DNA from: Silene conica
Taxonomy: Eukaryota; Streptophyta; Magnoliopsida; Caryophyllales; Caryophyllaceae
Reading direction: 5' to 3'
NCBI GenBank assembly: GCA_029255685.2
Contig: CM055320.2
Span: forward strand, 43,931,910 to 43,995,909
Length of the DNA: 64,000 bases
The stretch's first letter is position 1; each line of letters opens with the position of its first letter. Positions 22,940 through 34,047 of this stretch are shown piece after piece. The position numbers were made by a program, and so were the translations under genes. The notes beneath the pieces were generated by a model. It had not been told where the DNA came from and did not search any database. It saw only the letters and a program-made list of their open reading frames with translations.

Positions 22940-23394
22940 CTAGTCTGTTTCGCTCCCTTCCTCTTCTTCTTCCTGCGATTCTTCACCGTCTGGGGATGTG
23001 TCGGCAGTTGGCGGAGAGCGCTCTGCATACGGATTTGGGTAGTTCCGTTTGTCATGGTGGGCCATTTGCTTGCAATTATTGCACATGCGCTTAGGTTTTG
23101 AGCTCTTTTCAACAGCTTTCAATCTTGAGGACGTAATTTTTTCCCACTCCCCTTGTTTTTGACTTGATTTGGTGGCGATATCGTGGTCACCTCGTTGGCC
23201 GTGCAGCCAAGTAACTGCTCAATTTCTTGCTGCTTCGTCAATTCGATCCCTAACGGCGATATATTTAACCTAAATCGTGAAGTAATCTGGTCAACCTCTC
23301 GATATCAGCTCTATCTCGTCCCTGCAATATTCCAATTGTCTCATGGACCTCAGACCACAACCTTGTCATCTCGATTTGTCTAGCATCAATTACG
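22940..23394 (-). pseudogene. C-terminal part of a FAR1/FRS-type MuDR transposase
   Basis: Reading towards lower coordinates, the segment encodes a helical stretch (ARQIEMTRLWSEVHETIG), then LTKQQEIEQLLGC, then PPNQVKNKGSGKK, and finally AVEKSSKPKRMCNNCKQMAH followed by HDKRNYPNP. The order of a coiled region, a PP...NKGSGK motif and a C-x2-C-x4-H-H-D-x-R-N-x-P knuckle is typical of the tail of FAR1-related proteins and the MULE transposases they came from. The usual last Cys of the knuckle is Tyr here. The frame breaks twice, after LLHDLG and between GSGKK and AVEKSS. The catalytic DDE part is absent, because Copia-2 begins at 23395 and different sequence lies beyond it. Confidence 0.7.
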
Positions 23395-23931
23395 TGTTGG
23401 GGCTGGTGTCCTTGACAGTTAGTACAATGACTTACTAAATCTCTTAAAGGATCACAAGGGCATACTTCAGTATTATTATCAGTTGATCCACGTTTATCAA
23501 TAACGGTTGGCTTGTTAGATAAGTTTGACGTTATTGTCATACGGATGGCAGTGATCAAATGGTCCCTATACGTCACACCTATAGGACACGTTTGAGAGAT
23601 GTGAAGGTATGGAAATACAGTCACATTTATGCCGGATACGACTAAACAGTTAGTCAGAGGTATTGACTATTAAATTAGTCAATAAGATGTTGAGATTATT
23701 ATTTAATACGGATTAAATAATTTTAGCTATTACGGATTACATGATTAATTCGTAAAATTAAATATAAACGGTTATATTTAATTAAATATTGTATTCGCGT
23801 ATTAATATAAACAGTTATATTAATTTGGGTAATTATACAATATCGTAATTTTATCAGACCATTATTAATGTCGATTGCATTAATATCTGATAACATGTGT
23901 GCGATTTATAATTAAAATCCCGCGAATAATA
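23395..23931 (+). repeat. Copia-2 left LTR sequence
   Basis: It matches 28593-29129 closely, starting TGTTGGGG and reading through GTGTCCTTGACAGTTAGTAC. Gag-like sequence follows at once. Confidence 0.85.
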
Positions 23932-23939
23932 TCTCATAG

Positions 23940-24740
23940 CGACTTCGTCATGGAAGCGGGTGCGATAAAGAACGTACTCATCTATGCAGTGGAATCCAAT
24001 TTGCAAAGACGCTTCATCTCCCATGGTGCAAACAAGATTTTCACCACGCTCACTAACAACTCTCGAAAGCTCCGAGAATCGTTTCTTATGAGCATACATG
24101 TCGCTTCTTTGAGGCAAAACTCCAGAAGGGCCAAGCTGTTAGCCCACATATTCTCAACATGATTGACAATATCGAGAAACTGGAGGCCCTAAACTGCAAG
24201 ATCAGTGAGAACATAATCGTTGATCGAATGCTTCATTCGCTTCTTGATGGGTTCGCCCTCTTTAGGGCCAACTATTACATGAACGACATGAAAAAGACTC
24301 CTCATGAGCTCCACTCTCTTCTCGTACAGACCGAGAAGGATCTGAAATTAAGTGAGAGCGTGAAGCAGGATGTTCTCATGATCTCCAGTAAGGGTAAGGG
24401 TAAGGGAAAAGCTAAAGCTCAGGGCGACCTAGCGGTAGGTAAGCCCAAGTTCAAGAAGTCAGGATTCACTAAGAGTGGGCCCGGTGAGTCGAGCAACTCA
24501 CAGGGCAAGACAAAGAGTAAGGATACTAGCATGGAATGCCACCATTGCCACAAGACTGGGCATTGGAGGCGCACATGCCCCGTGTATCGTGAGGACATTA
24601 AGGCAGGTCGCGTTATTCCTGTTGGTATGTCTTCTTCTTCTTTTATGCACATGATTGAGATTAACCATGCAAGTTACGGAACTTGGGTACTAGATAGTGG
24701 TTGTGGTTCTCATCTATGTAATCATGTGCAGGGCCTCTGA
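23940..24740 (+). pseudogene. gag: Copia-2 Gag and start of protease
   Basis: The region encodes a Copia Gag of the same type as Copia-1, with an IENIIVDRMLHSLL-like helix, a lysine-rich linker, and the zinc knuckle CHHCHKTGHWRRTC followed by KAGRVIPVG. After the knuckle, WVLDSGCGSHLCN is the Copia protease active-site segment, with the D-S-G triad. The fossil frame is not continuous. Confidence 0.85.
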
Positions 24741-24824
24741 AACCAAGAACCCCTCATCAAGGGTCAGGTTGACCTGCGTGTCAGGAATGGAGCACGTGTT
24801 GCTGCAGTCTCGAGGGGAACATAC

Positions 24825-25733
24825 GTGATCCAGCTTCCAAGTGGATTCGAGTTATCTTTGTATAACTGTTATTATGTTCCTAGTTTATCCAAAAACATTA
24901 TTTCAGTTTCTACACTTGACAAACTTGGTTTTTCATTTGTAATAGAGAATAATACCTGTATTTTCTCGTTACACAATATGATTTATGGCAAGGCAGTTTC
25001 TATGAATGGAATTTATGTTTTAGATCAAACCACCGAAATATTACATGTGAATAACAAGAGATTAAAGGTTGGTGACAAAGATCAAACTTATCTATGGCAT
25101 TGTCGTATGGGACATATAAATGAGAAACGCGTAAAACACCTCATAAAGAACGGAGCTATCTCGGCCTTTGATTTCGAATCATATGGCATGTGTGAATCAT
25201 GTCTCATTGATAAGATGACTCGTATTTCCTTCAAAGGTGTTGGAATGCGCGCTGCCGACCTATTAGGACTCATACATACAGATGTATGTGGCCCTATGTC
25301 GATCAACGCACGAGAAGGCTATAGGTATTTCATCACTTTCACGGATGATTTGAGTAGATATGACTATGTCTACTTAATGAAACATAAAAGTGAATCCTTT
25401 GACAAGTTTAAAGAATACCAGAATCGGGTACAGAACCAACTGGGAAGAAAGATTAAAACACTTCGATCTGATCGTGGTGGCGAGTATCTTTCACACGAGT
25501 TTGATCAACACCTTAAAGACTGTGGCATCGTTCTGCAGTTGACTCCACCTGGAACACCACAATTAAATGGTGTGTCCGAACGGAGAAATCGAACTCTACT
25601 TGATATGGTTCGATCCATGATGTGTCACACCGTTGTTCCTGATTCATTGTGGGGCTATGCTCTTTTGTCGGCCGCTCTAATACATAACCGAAGTCCGTCT
25701 AAAGCTGTTGACAAGACTCCATACGAATTATAG
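24825..25733 (+). pseudogene. pol: Copia-2 GAG-pre-integrase and integrase core
   Basis: The 302-codon frame holds the pre-integrase motif LWHCRMGHINEKR with the zinc-binding H...H and a C...C pair (MCESC), which make the HHCC finger. The rve core follows, with HTDVCGPM (first Asp), FTDDLSRY (second region Asp), SDRGGEY, and the catalytic Glu in GVSERRNRTLLDM. The enzyme joins cDNA ends to host DNA. It is a fossil copy, part of a broken Pol. Confidence 0.9.
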
Positions 25734-25749
25734 AAGGGAACGGTCCCTA

Positions 25750-27728
25750 ACTTGTCCTTTATTCAGGTTTGGGGTTGCGAGGCTTATGTCAAGTGGAGAT
25801 ACGAGGATAAGCTCGGCCCGCGATCGGTCAAGACATACTTTATAGGCTATCCAAAAGGAACTTTTGGTCATTACTTCTACTCGCCAACCGAACAACGTGT
25901 TTTTGTTGCGGCTAGTGCGACGTTCTTAGAGAAAGAATTTCTCAAGAACAAGTCGAGTAATAGAACCTTCGATCTATCGGAGATTCAAGAACCAACTACC
26001 GAGTTGGAGGAAACAGTTCCTTCAACCTCGGCTGCGGTAGATATTCCTGAGGAACCTAGGAGGTCGGGAAGAGTCTCTATTTCTCCGGACAGATACATTG
26101 GTATGGTCGAGGAACATGACATAGATGACGTCTTACTCCTAGAGGGTAATGAACCCTCTACCTATAAAGGTGCCATGACCAGTTCTGACTCAAAGCTATG
26201 GCTAGAAGCCATGCAATCCGAGATGGACTCCATGTATGAGAATAACGTGTGGGATCTTGTGGACCTACCTGCAAAGGTACGTCCCCTTCAATGTAAATGG
26301 CTTTAAAAGATAAAGCATGTCGTGGAAGGACAACAAGATATCCACAAGGCAAGACTAGTTGCTAAAGGTTTCACCCAAGTGCCAGGCTTGCACTACGATG
26401 AGATCTTTGCACCCGTAGTCATGTTGCGTTCCATTCGGATTATCTTAGCGATCGCCGCATTTCACGATTATGAAATCTGGCAAATGGACGTTAAAACCGC
26501 CTTCTTAAACGGTTATTTGGAGGAAGAGTTGTACATGGTACAACCCGAGGGTTTTATTGATCCATAACATCCTAAGAAGGTTTGCAAGTTTACGCGTTCC
26601 ATCTATGGACTTAAGCAAGCATCACGGAGTTGGAATCATCGCTTCGACCAAGTGATAAAAGAGAATGGGTTCATTCGATCAGTCGAGGAACCATGTCTCT
26701 ATATCAAGTCGAGTGGGAGCAAGATTGTCTTCCTAGTATTGTATGTCGATGACATACTCTTGATTGGGAATGACATACCTCACCTTTCTTTGGTTAAAGC
26801 ATGGTTGAAAAACCATTTCCAGATGAAAGATCTGGGAGAGGCACAAAGAATTTTGGGCATCCGTATCTACAGGGATAGATCACGACGGATGTTGTCTCTC
26901 AGTCAGGAGTCTTATATAGATAAGATCCTAGAGAGATTCAGCATGACGAACTCCAAGAAGGTGTTCCTTCCTATGACTACTGGGCTTCACTTGAGCAAGA
27001 CTCAAGAAGCTAAGACATTGGAAGAGAAAGAGCGCATGAGTCGGATTCCTTATGCTTCGACAATAGGATCGATCATGTATGCCATGATATGCACACGTCC
27101 AGACGTTGCATATGCATTGAGTATGACAAGCCGATTCCAAGCTCATCCAGGTGAACAACACTTGATGGTCGTGAAAAACATTCTTAAGTACCTACAGAGG
27201 ACTAAATATTGGGGATTGACTTACGGAGGCGACTCGACGCTCTGCGCCACGGGTTACGCAGATGCTAGCTTCCAAACGGATCGAGACGACTCGAAATCTT
27301 AGTCTGGATTCGTTTTTACTCTTAATGGCACTGCTGTCAGCTGGAAAAGTTCTAGACAGAGTGTTACAATAGATTCTACAACTGAGTCCGAGTACTATGC
27401 CGCTTCGGAAGCAGCTAAGGAAGCAATATGGATGCGTCAATTCTTACAAGGACTATCAGTAGTTCCTAGTTCGAATGACCCAATCACCGTTTATTGTGAC
27501 AATATAGGTGCCATCTTCCAAGCTAAGGAGCATAAGTCTAGCAACAAAGCTAGACATGTACAACGGAAAGCTCATCTAATCAGAGATTACGTGGAGCAAA
27601 AGGAGATATTCATTGATAAGATCGCTACGGATGACAACATAGCTGATCCTCTCAAAAAAGCATTACCACGTGATAAGCATGAAGGGCACATTAATTCCAT
27701 GGGAATCAGATGTGTTCCTAAGTGGTAG
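25750..27728 (+). pseudogene. pol: Copia-2 integrase C-terminus, reverse transcriptase and RNase H
   Basis: Recognisable segments in order are the integrase tail (WGCEAYVKWRYEDKLGPRS), the linker with RRSGRVS, the reverse transcriptase with QMDVKTAFLNGYLEEE and the YVDD box in LVLYVDDILLIG, RPDVAYALSMTSRF, and the RNase H end with TDRDDSKS, ESEYYA and HIRDY-like sequence. This is standard Copia order. The region is a broken fossil. Confidence 0.88.
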
Positions 27729-28499
27729 TACTCTTTTATGAATTCATGTAATAATTCATTTTCTCATGTACTCTATTAAACCTCATTGTTATGATATATA
27801 ATGTTTTATTTTTCATGTGGAATTGTACGCCAATTTTGAACACCACAAAGTGAACTGATTAACATTACATCGTTTTAGTCCTTGATTACCCACTTGAGCT
27901 GATAACTCAGGTAATCATTTTGTGACATTGGTTGATGGTGGGTTCAACGAGCCATAAGTCACACAGTCGATTGACCAATCACAAAGGCGAGTTATACGGA
28001 TATCTCGTAGGACACCCCGTGACAACGTTATGGAGTCCTAAATGTTTTATAACATTGGGTGACATGTCGTGGATAGGACCTCCATAGTGTTCCTTAGAGT
28101 CGAGTCTTTTGACTTTCAACTGTCTCTTGAGATTAAGCCAGATTTTGGGTAACTTTGGTTTCTTTCCCACGGTCTTCCATAATAGGGGCCAAGAGGATTT
28201 TTTCTGGGTTATTTCATGCTGCGCTTAAATCGGCAGGATTCGAGTTGAGGGAAATATCCAAACCCTTATCAGGATTTTATCATTTCTCAGGGCCACTCGA
28301 GGAGTAGTAACTGAAATGCATGGCCATGCTCGAATACAGATTCTTTTTATCAGTTAAGTTACTCTCTAGTCGGGGAAACCACTCTTGATACAGATCGCTT
28401 GTGAGATACGACCTTTGCGAATACGGATTTGCAAATTGTCTTACATTGAGTGGGAGAAATTTTAAAAGGATATGAGAATCGGTTATCGCACCTACACTT

Positions 28500-28592
28500 G
28501 TATGGACAAGTGGGAGTTTGTTGGAGCTTGTGTCCTCCACATGTAGTGTGATAACGTCATTGCACATACCCTTGTACGGACAAGTGGGAGAT
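28500..28592 (+). repeat. Duplicated polypurine tract and LTR-start module of Copia-2
   Basis: GGACAAGTGGGAG occurs twice, near 28504 and 28580. The first is followed by TGTTGGAGCTTGTGTCCTCC, which resembles the LTR start TGTTGGGGTTGGTGTCCTTG found after the second. A short relic of a polypurine tract plus LTR start therefore precedes the real one. Confidence 0.75.
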
Positions 28593-29587
28593 TGTTGGGG
28601 TTGGTGTCCTTGACAGTTAGTACAATGACTTACTAAATCTCTTAAAGGATCACAAGGGCATACTTCAGTATTATTATCAATTGATCCACGTTTATCAATA
28701 ACGGTTGGCTTGCTAGATAAGTTTGACGTTATTGTCATACGGATGGCGGTGATCAACTGGTCCCTATACGTCACACCTATAGGACACGTTTGAGAGATGT
28801 GAAGGTATGAAAATACAGTCACATTTATGCCGGATACGACTAAACTGTTAGTCAGAGGTACTGACTATTAAATTAGTCAATAAGATGTTGAGATTATTAT
28901 TTAATACGGATTAAATAATTTTAGCTATTACGGATTACATGATTAATTCGTAAAATTAAATATAAACGGTTATATTTAATTAAATATTGTATTCGCGTAT
29001 TAATATAATCAGTTATATTAATTTGGGTAATTATACAATATCGTAATTTTATCAGACCATTATTAATGTATCGATTGCATTAATATCTGATAACATGTGT
29101 GCGATTTATAATTAAAATCCCGCGAATAATATTTAGCAAAACAGGTCGAATCACGCAAAGGAATAAGGTAAGAGTGGAAAAAGCCCACTCTTACCCTAAC
29201 CCATTCGACCGACCGAAACAATACAAAAGGAGAGTCCTTCTCCTTTTGTCAGGTTACTGGTAATTCACACATCTCAAGAAAATTAGGGTTTTGAGAACTG
29301 CCTTTTCCCAAAACCTAGATCTCACATCTCAAACCTCACAAAACTCTCCCCATATTGCAAGACAATTGGAGAGCCTTTCTAGCACACGCGGCATCGTCTT
29401 AAACAAAGTCTTGGGTGCAAGCTATAGGAGGGAATTTACTTTAATTCATGTTCTTAGGCCTATTCAAGCAAGGACCCAAGGTTGTATTCCTTTTCATGTT
29501 TTTAATTATCTTATGACCATAATTCACAACTGTAAATTTCGTTATAATCCTTCATGTTTACGGCGAATACATGCTTTATTCCCCACA
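28593..29587 (+). repeat. Copia-2 3' LTR (995 bp)
   Basis: It runs from TGTTGGGG to CCCCACA, following a GTGGGAGAT polypurine tract. It contains two strong adjacent hairpins: GGTAAGAGTGG/CCACTCTTACC (29167-29195) and ACAAAAGGAGA/TCTCCTTTTGT (29223-29249). Confidence 0.88.
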
Positions 29588-30876
29588 TTATGTCATTTGA
29601 TTATCAGTTCTCACGAATGATTCCTCCAATGATGTATATACCCTAATCTTCCAAACTTTAGACGATATCATTATTAAAACTACCTATTCCAAAAGTTTGA
29701 GATGTCTCGTCTCTACTAGTTTCTCAAAGGACAATTCAATAACACTTTCAGGTCATCACCCCTATATGCCACATCTACTTTACTTACCTTACTGTCCACC
29801 ACATAACAATTCCTAAACCATCGAGTTTTCCGAATTCTCGTCTCCCAATAGATTACTTTATCCTATCTACAGACCGGTGGTGCATCCTCAAATTTCTCTT
29901 AAGTTTTTCAGTAAATAAACATTAAGATTCATTAAGCAGCCTAGGGTCAAATAGTGGTTCACTTCTTCTAAGCTTAAGTCATAAACTCTTCAAGTATTCA
30001 ACTATTAAAGCCAATGATTCGCATACCTCAACAACGGGCCTTTCCCAGCTCAGTCACTCACCTAAGTCAAATGATACTGACCCACTTCAATCATCTATTC
30101 TTCATCCTTAGCATCTCAGGCCTATTCTTCCAGGTCGCTCTATATCCCCAAGTATCTTATATAACTCCTTAACAGTACTCTTCAATCCCCAAATTTTCAC
30201 AATTTAAGCATGGTTCTCAAGGTTAAGTTCCACTAAATACTAAGTATACAACTCAACCTTCAAGGAAGTACCCTATCACACACTTCCACTCTCCCAATTG
30301 GATAGACAACTAGACACTCGGATCACCAAAACATGTCTCTCGATACCTCTTAAGTCACTCCTCAAATAACAATATTTCTCATAACACAGCTTACGGTTAT
30401 CCTAAGACTAGTTCTTCCAAATCCAATAAAATGGAAGTTTACCTACCGAGCACCTTAAGAAAGCAAGCAACAAGGTTAAGCTGAAAAGATATGGAGATCT
30501 GTTCAAGTGAGATAGACAAATATTCTAAAAGAAGGATGTGCATTCGGAGTTATCAAAGAAGGTGATGCACGAAGGAAAGAGAAGTATCTTCAAGGCTCAG
30601 AAGCATTCTCCAACAGTAACACCAATCTTCTATCTTCGGTAGAAACTCCGGTCCCTATCGCCAAATGGGTAAGCCCACGGTTCGTCGATTGAAAGACATA
30701 AATAAAATCAATGGCAATCAACAAACACGTTAGAACCTAATAAAAGCAATCACAAAACAGACTACAACGTAAGTCCTTAAATCTACCCCATCTCTCATTC
30801 ATTATGCGATTATATGGTCAAGTTAAGGTTGGCGGTTACATGAATGCGTCGGGAACGATAACTCTCTGATACCAAC
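29588..30876 (-). mobile_element. Family A internal fragment (copy A1), non-coding
   Basis: It matches 52577-53869 closely, from near 29592 to the primer-binding site (TTGGTATCAGAG on the minus strand, about 30862-30874). It is the primer-proximal part of a family A element and stops at Copia-2. It has no coding potential. Confidence 0.85.
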
Positions 30877-31427
30877 TGTAAAACCCCTCGTCGCAGCGGA
30901 AAAATAAAACATACAACATGCCAAAATTTACGCGGAATTTAAACTTTAACATGCATAAAAACGAGGCGAATTAAAACTGAAACTGAAAGTAAAGTATATA
31001 TACAAGCAGCCTGGGATGGCACATCTCTACAGGCACTCAAAAGTTGAAATGTAACTAAAGTCTAGCTAACGTAAACGTGTAAGTCAATCGATGAATAGGA
31101 TCATCGCTCGCTAGCTCCAGGTAACCCTCTGCCAACCACCTGTCATGTACCTACATACATGAAAACATGTACGCCACAATCAGTGGGAGTGACTAGAGTT
31201 CTCCTAGCCACCTTTTGTAACGACACGTAACACATAAACATACAATATACTCCAACATATATACAACATGTGAAGCATACAAATCTCAATATCTGAATCT
31301 CAATCATCAGGCACATACTATGCAAGGCTCTCAACTAAATTCGGAAACTATTTGGAAGGAGAGCCGGTTGCCCGACCGGAGGGTCTTTCAGTCCAAACCA
31401 TTTACGAAACTAGCCAAAGAGTCATCC

Positions 31428-31975
31428 TGATACGAATTAATAATGCGAAAGCGATATTTGACGAGTTAGACCTTTAACTCGGCAATGGAAACGAACTCAA
31501 GACCTATTGAGAAGGTTTAAATTACTATTCAACAAACGATCGAATAATAACGGAATTTTAGTAAGCAAAGCAAACTGAATTTTCTTATAACTTCTGAATG
31601 AAAAATACAAAAAACTCAAGGCTATAAATAGCCTCCCCAAACAGCCGTTCAAGGCCATTAAAAGGCTCCTAATGACCAAATCACAAATGCTAATTAAAGC
31701 CATTAATTCTAGTAATTGCAGGCTATTAAACAACCAAGTAAATAGCAAACATACTAGTAACGTACGAAACAGGAAATCAATTCCCTTTATTGACTATTTG
31801 ACTAACAAAAAGGAAAATGCGAAAGATGCTGAGTAAGCCCAAAGCCTTGTGTTTCTACACGGCCCCAACGCAAGAGATCAAGCAAACAAACTGAGACCTT
31901 GGACTCGAATGTTTCACTGACGACAAGAGCGCCAACGAACCAGGAGTAATGTCATTTAGGTCCTTATCCGTATCA
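31428..31975 (-). repeat. Gypsy-2 3' LTR (548 bp)
   Basis: TGATACGAATTAATAATGCG-type start and ATCCGTATCA end. It pairs with 37865-38412. Confidence 0.93.
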
Positions 31976-32480
31976 TCTCCTCCCCCTTCGAAAGGAATTG
32001 ACCTCAATTCCGTAAGGCCATCATCATCGATATACGGTGACAAGTCACCCACATTGAAAGTGGAATGAACCCCGTACTCTCCGGGTAACTCGACTTTGTA
32101 AGCATTATCATTGACACGTGCAGTTACCTTGAAAGGTCCATCGGCTCGAGGCATGAGCTTATTTTTCCGTTTACCCGGAAATCGTTCCTTTCTTAAATTC
32201 ACCCAAACCAGATCACCCTCCTTAAAGATACGTGGACCTTTGTGCTTATTGGCTTTTCGTTGGTAAGCAGCATTCACCTCAACAATGCGGTCATGGACTT
32301 GCTGATGTAACTTTAACATTGCCTTAAGTTTGGACTCGGCATCCCGATGAACTAGTTCACCTGCCGGCATTGGAAGTAGATCAAGAGGAACATGGGGGTT
32401 CAACCCATAGACAATTTCGAATGGAGACTGACCCGTAGCATAAGTATGAGATCGATTATAAGCGAACTCAGCATGAGCAA
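31976..32480 (-). pseudogene. pol: Gypsy-2 integrase C-terminal region
   Basis: The segment contains NPHVPLDLLP, a helical stretch, KGPRIFKEGDLVWVNLRKER, RADGPFKVTARVNDNAYKVE and STFNVGDLSPY. These are the integrase C-terminal SH3-like fold and the GPF/Y-type motif of plant Gypsy elements. The remainder is acidic and runs into the LTR without a chromodomain. It is separated from the integrase core by solo LTR-2. Confidence 0.85.
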
Positions 32481-34047
32481 TGATGCGTGTCTATTTTATG
32501 ATGTTTTTCATCTATTTTTACACGCATTTGGTCGCTCATTTACTATGTTTTAGCCTTTATTTCCCAACAATCGTGTACTTTCGTATTTTTATGCACTTTT
32601 GTAGATTTATGCGGAAAATGGACGATTTAGCACCAAATTCATGTCCTCGAGTCTTTTGCATAATTAAGGAACGATGGAAAGTCAACTGGAGTCTTTATTT
32701 AAATGCCAAAAATCAAAACAAGAAGAAAACTGAAGAATCCTATAAGGAAGCGGTCGACCGACCAGCTAAACGGGTCGGCCGACCAGGCCTGATCTTCATA
32801 AAAGTCCAAATCTGAAGAAAACCCAAGAATTCAATTAAGTCCATAAAGGAGGTCGACCGACCCACCAAAGTGGTCGACCGACCTCAGCGAAGCCCAGAAC
32901 AATTCTTTTTCGGAAATAAATTAGAAGTAGAGTCTTTAGGAAACTCGAATCTCTTGCCCTATATAAGCTAATCTTGTAGTTAGGGTTTTGCATCGATGAT
33001 TATCTAGTTTTCATTGAATCTTCGCATAGGAAAGTTATATATCAAGTTCTATAATTCCCTCTTAGTTTATTTGTAATCTTTCAACAATTCTGAAGCATTC
33101 AATAAAGTTCGTTCTTTCCTGCCCTAAATTCCGACTGTGGTAATTACTCTTTTAATTTAGCTTTATTATTGTTCTTATTTTTATTACATTCGTTTAAGAT
33201 AGAATTCTCAAGCTTTATTGAATCTCGCATGTTTAGATTATTTAATATGTTTACCATGTTTATTCCTGTTTTTATAATCGTCTTAATAACCATGAGTAGC
33301 TAAATTTCATATGTTAGGATGTAGGGGATGAATATGCATAGGTAGAATAAATTCCGAAACCGACTTGTAGCAGAGCCGCGGTCGGCCGACTCAAATAGTG
33401 GGTCGGTCGACCGAGGCTGTGGTCGGCCGACTGAAATAGCTGGTCGGTCGACCACTCGCGTTTGTATCCTGTTTCGTCTTTCTTTGTTGACTATAATACC
33501 CTACAATGAAACTGAAAGGAGACTTGTAGGATGTTAGTAATGACCTACCCAAGATTGAGAGATACGGGAAGGGCATTGGTTTACACCTTAAGACGGCTAG
33601 GTTACTTAAGACTGAAAGGTATGTGACCTAGGATTTAGGAATCACCCTTATTGTTGACACCCAATAATTGTGAGACCTAGGAACTAATAGCATAGGCCGA
33701 AAGGAGCTATTAGGTAGCATAGACCTAAAAAGTTATGTTACACCCCCTTACGCGACTGCAATACATGTTGACCTTAGGATTTATATTGCCTTAGCTATTT
33801 ATTACCCAAACATCCTAGCATCCCTTTTTATATATTTTTATTCTCATCTTTTATTATTTGTTTGTTTTAATCTTTGCTTAGATATAGTAATCAACACAAT
33901 CAACCCCCAAAGTTGTTACCTTTAAACATTAACATAAAGCAATAAACATTTCCCACCTCACTGTGGTTCGACCCTGACTTTCACTATCTATAGTTAAAGT
34001 TTAGGAATTATAAATTTTATCTTTGGTACCCTCAACGACGGGCATCA
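32481..34047. mobile_element. Solo LTR-2 (1567 bp) in the Gypsy-2 integrase region
   Basis: It begins TGATGCGTGTCTATTTTATG and ends GACGGGCATCA, with AGCAA repeated on both sides (32476-32480 and 34048-34052). Its ends are similar to those of solo LTR-1. It contains eight GGTCGACC or GGTCGGCC-type palindromes in two clusters (32752-32883 and 33381-33453). It has no internal region. Confidence 0.92.

Larger units (their letters stand above)
14975..23394. mobile_element. Mutator-like (MULE) segment with Ulp1-type peptidase gene and FAR1-type transposase tail
   Basis: Between LARD-1 and Copia-2 lies a segment with a spliced Ulp1-like gene on the plus strand (to 19995), a 140-codon frame (21052-21474), and the C-terminal end of a FAR1/FRS-type MuDR transposase on the minus strand (22940-23394). 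Plant MULEs that carry Ulp1-like peptidase genes are known (the Kaonashi type), which supports reading this as one element. No terminal inverted repeats can be shown, because both edges are cut by LTR elements. Long arrays of a TGTGTAACTCC motif fill the intergenic space and one intron. Both genes are decayed. Alternatively the two genes could be adjacent fragments of separate elements. Confidence 0.6.
23395..29587 (+). mobile_element. Copia-2: Ty1/Copia-type LTR element, broken
   Basis: The element reads on the plus strand, with LTR sequence at 23395-23931 and 28593-29587, Gag from about 23940 and Pol to 27728. The LTR copies begin TGTTGGGG and the right one ends CCCCACA. Domain order is Gag, GAG-pre-integrase, integrase, reverse transcriptase, RNase H, which is the Copia order. 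The coding region is broken, with roughly five to eight breaks, and the left LTR copy is shorter than the right one. Over the shared 537 bp I count about ten differences, near 2 percent, pointing to insertion within roughly the last one to two million years at commonly used plant rates. The flanking pentamers are TTACG and TTATG, but the two flanks belong to different sequences. Confidence 0.88.

Noticed and set aside
22885-23112. 75-codon minus-strand frame overlapping the transposase tail
   Set aside because: It is in another frame than the recognisable zinc-knuckle segment and has no match to the family.
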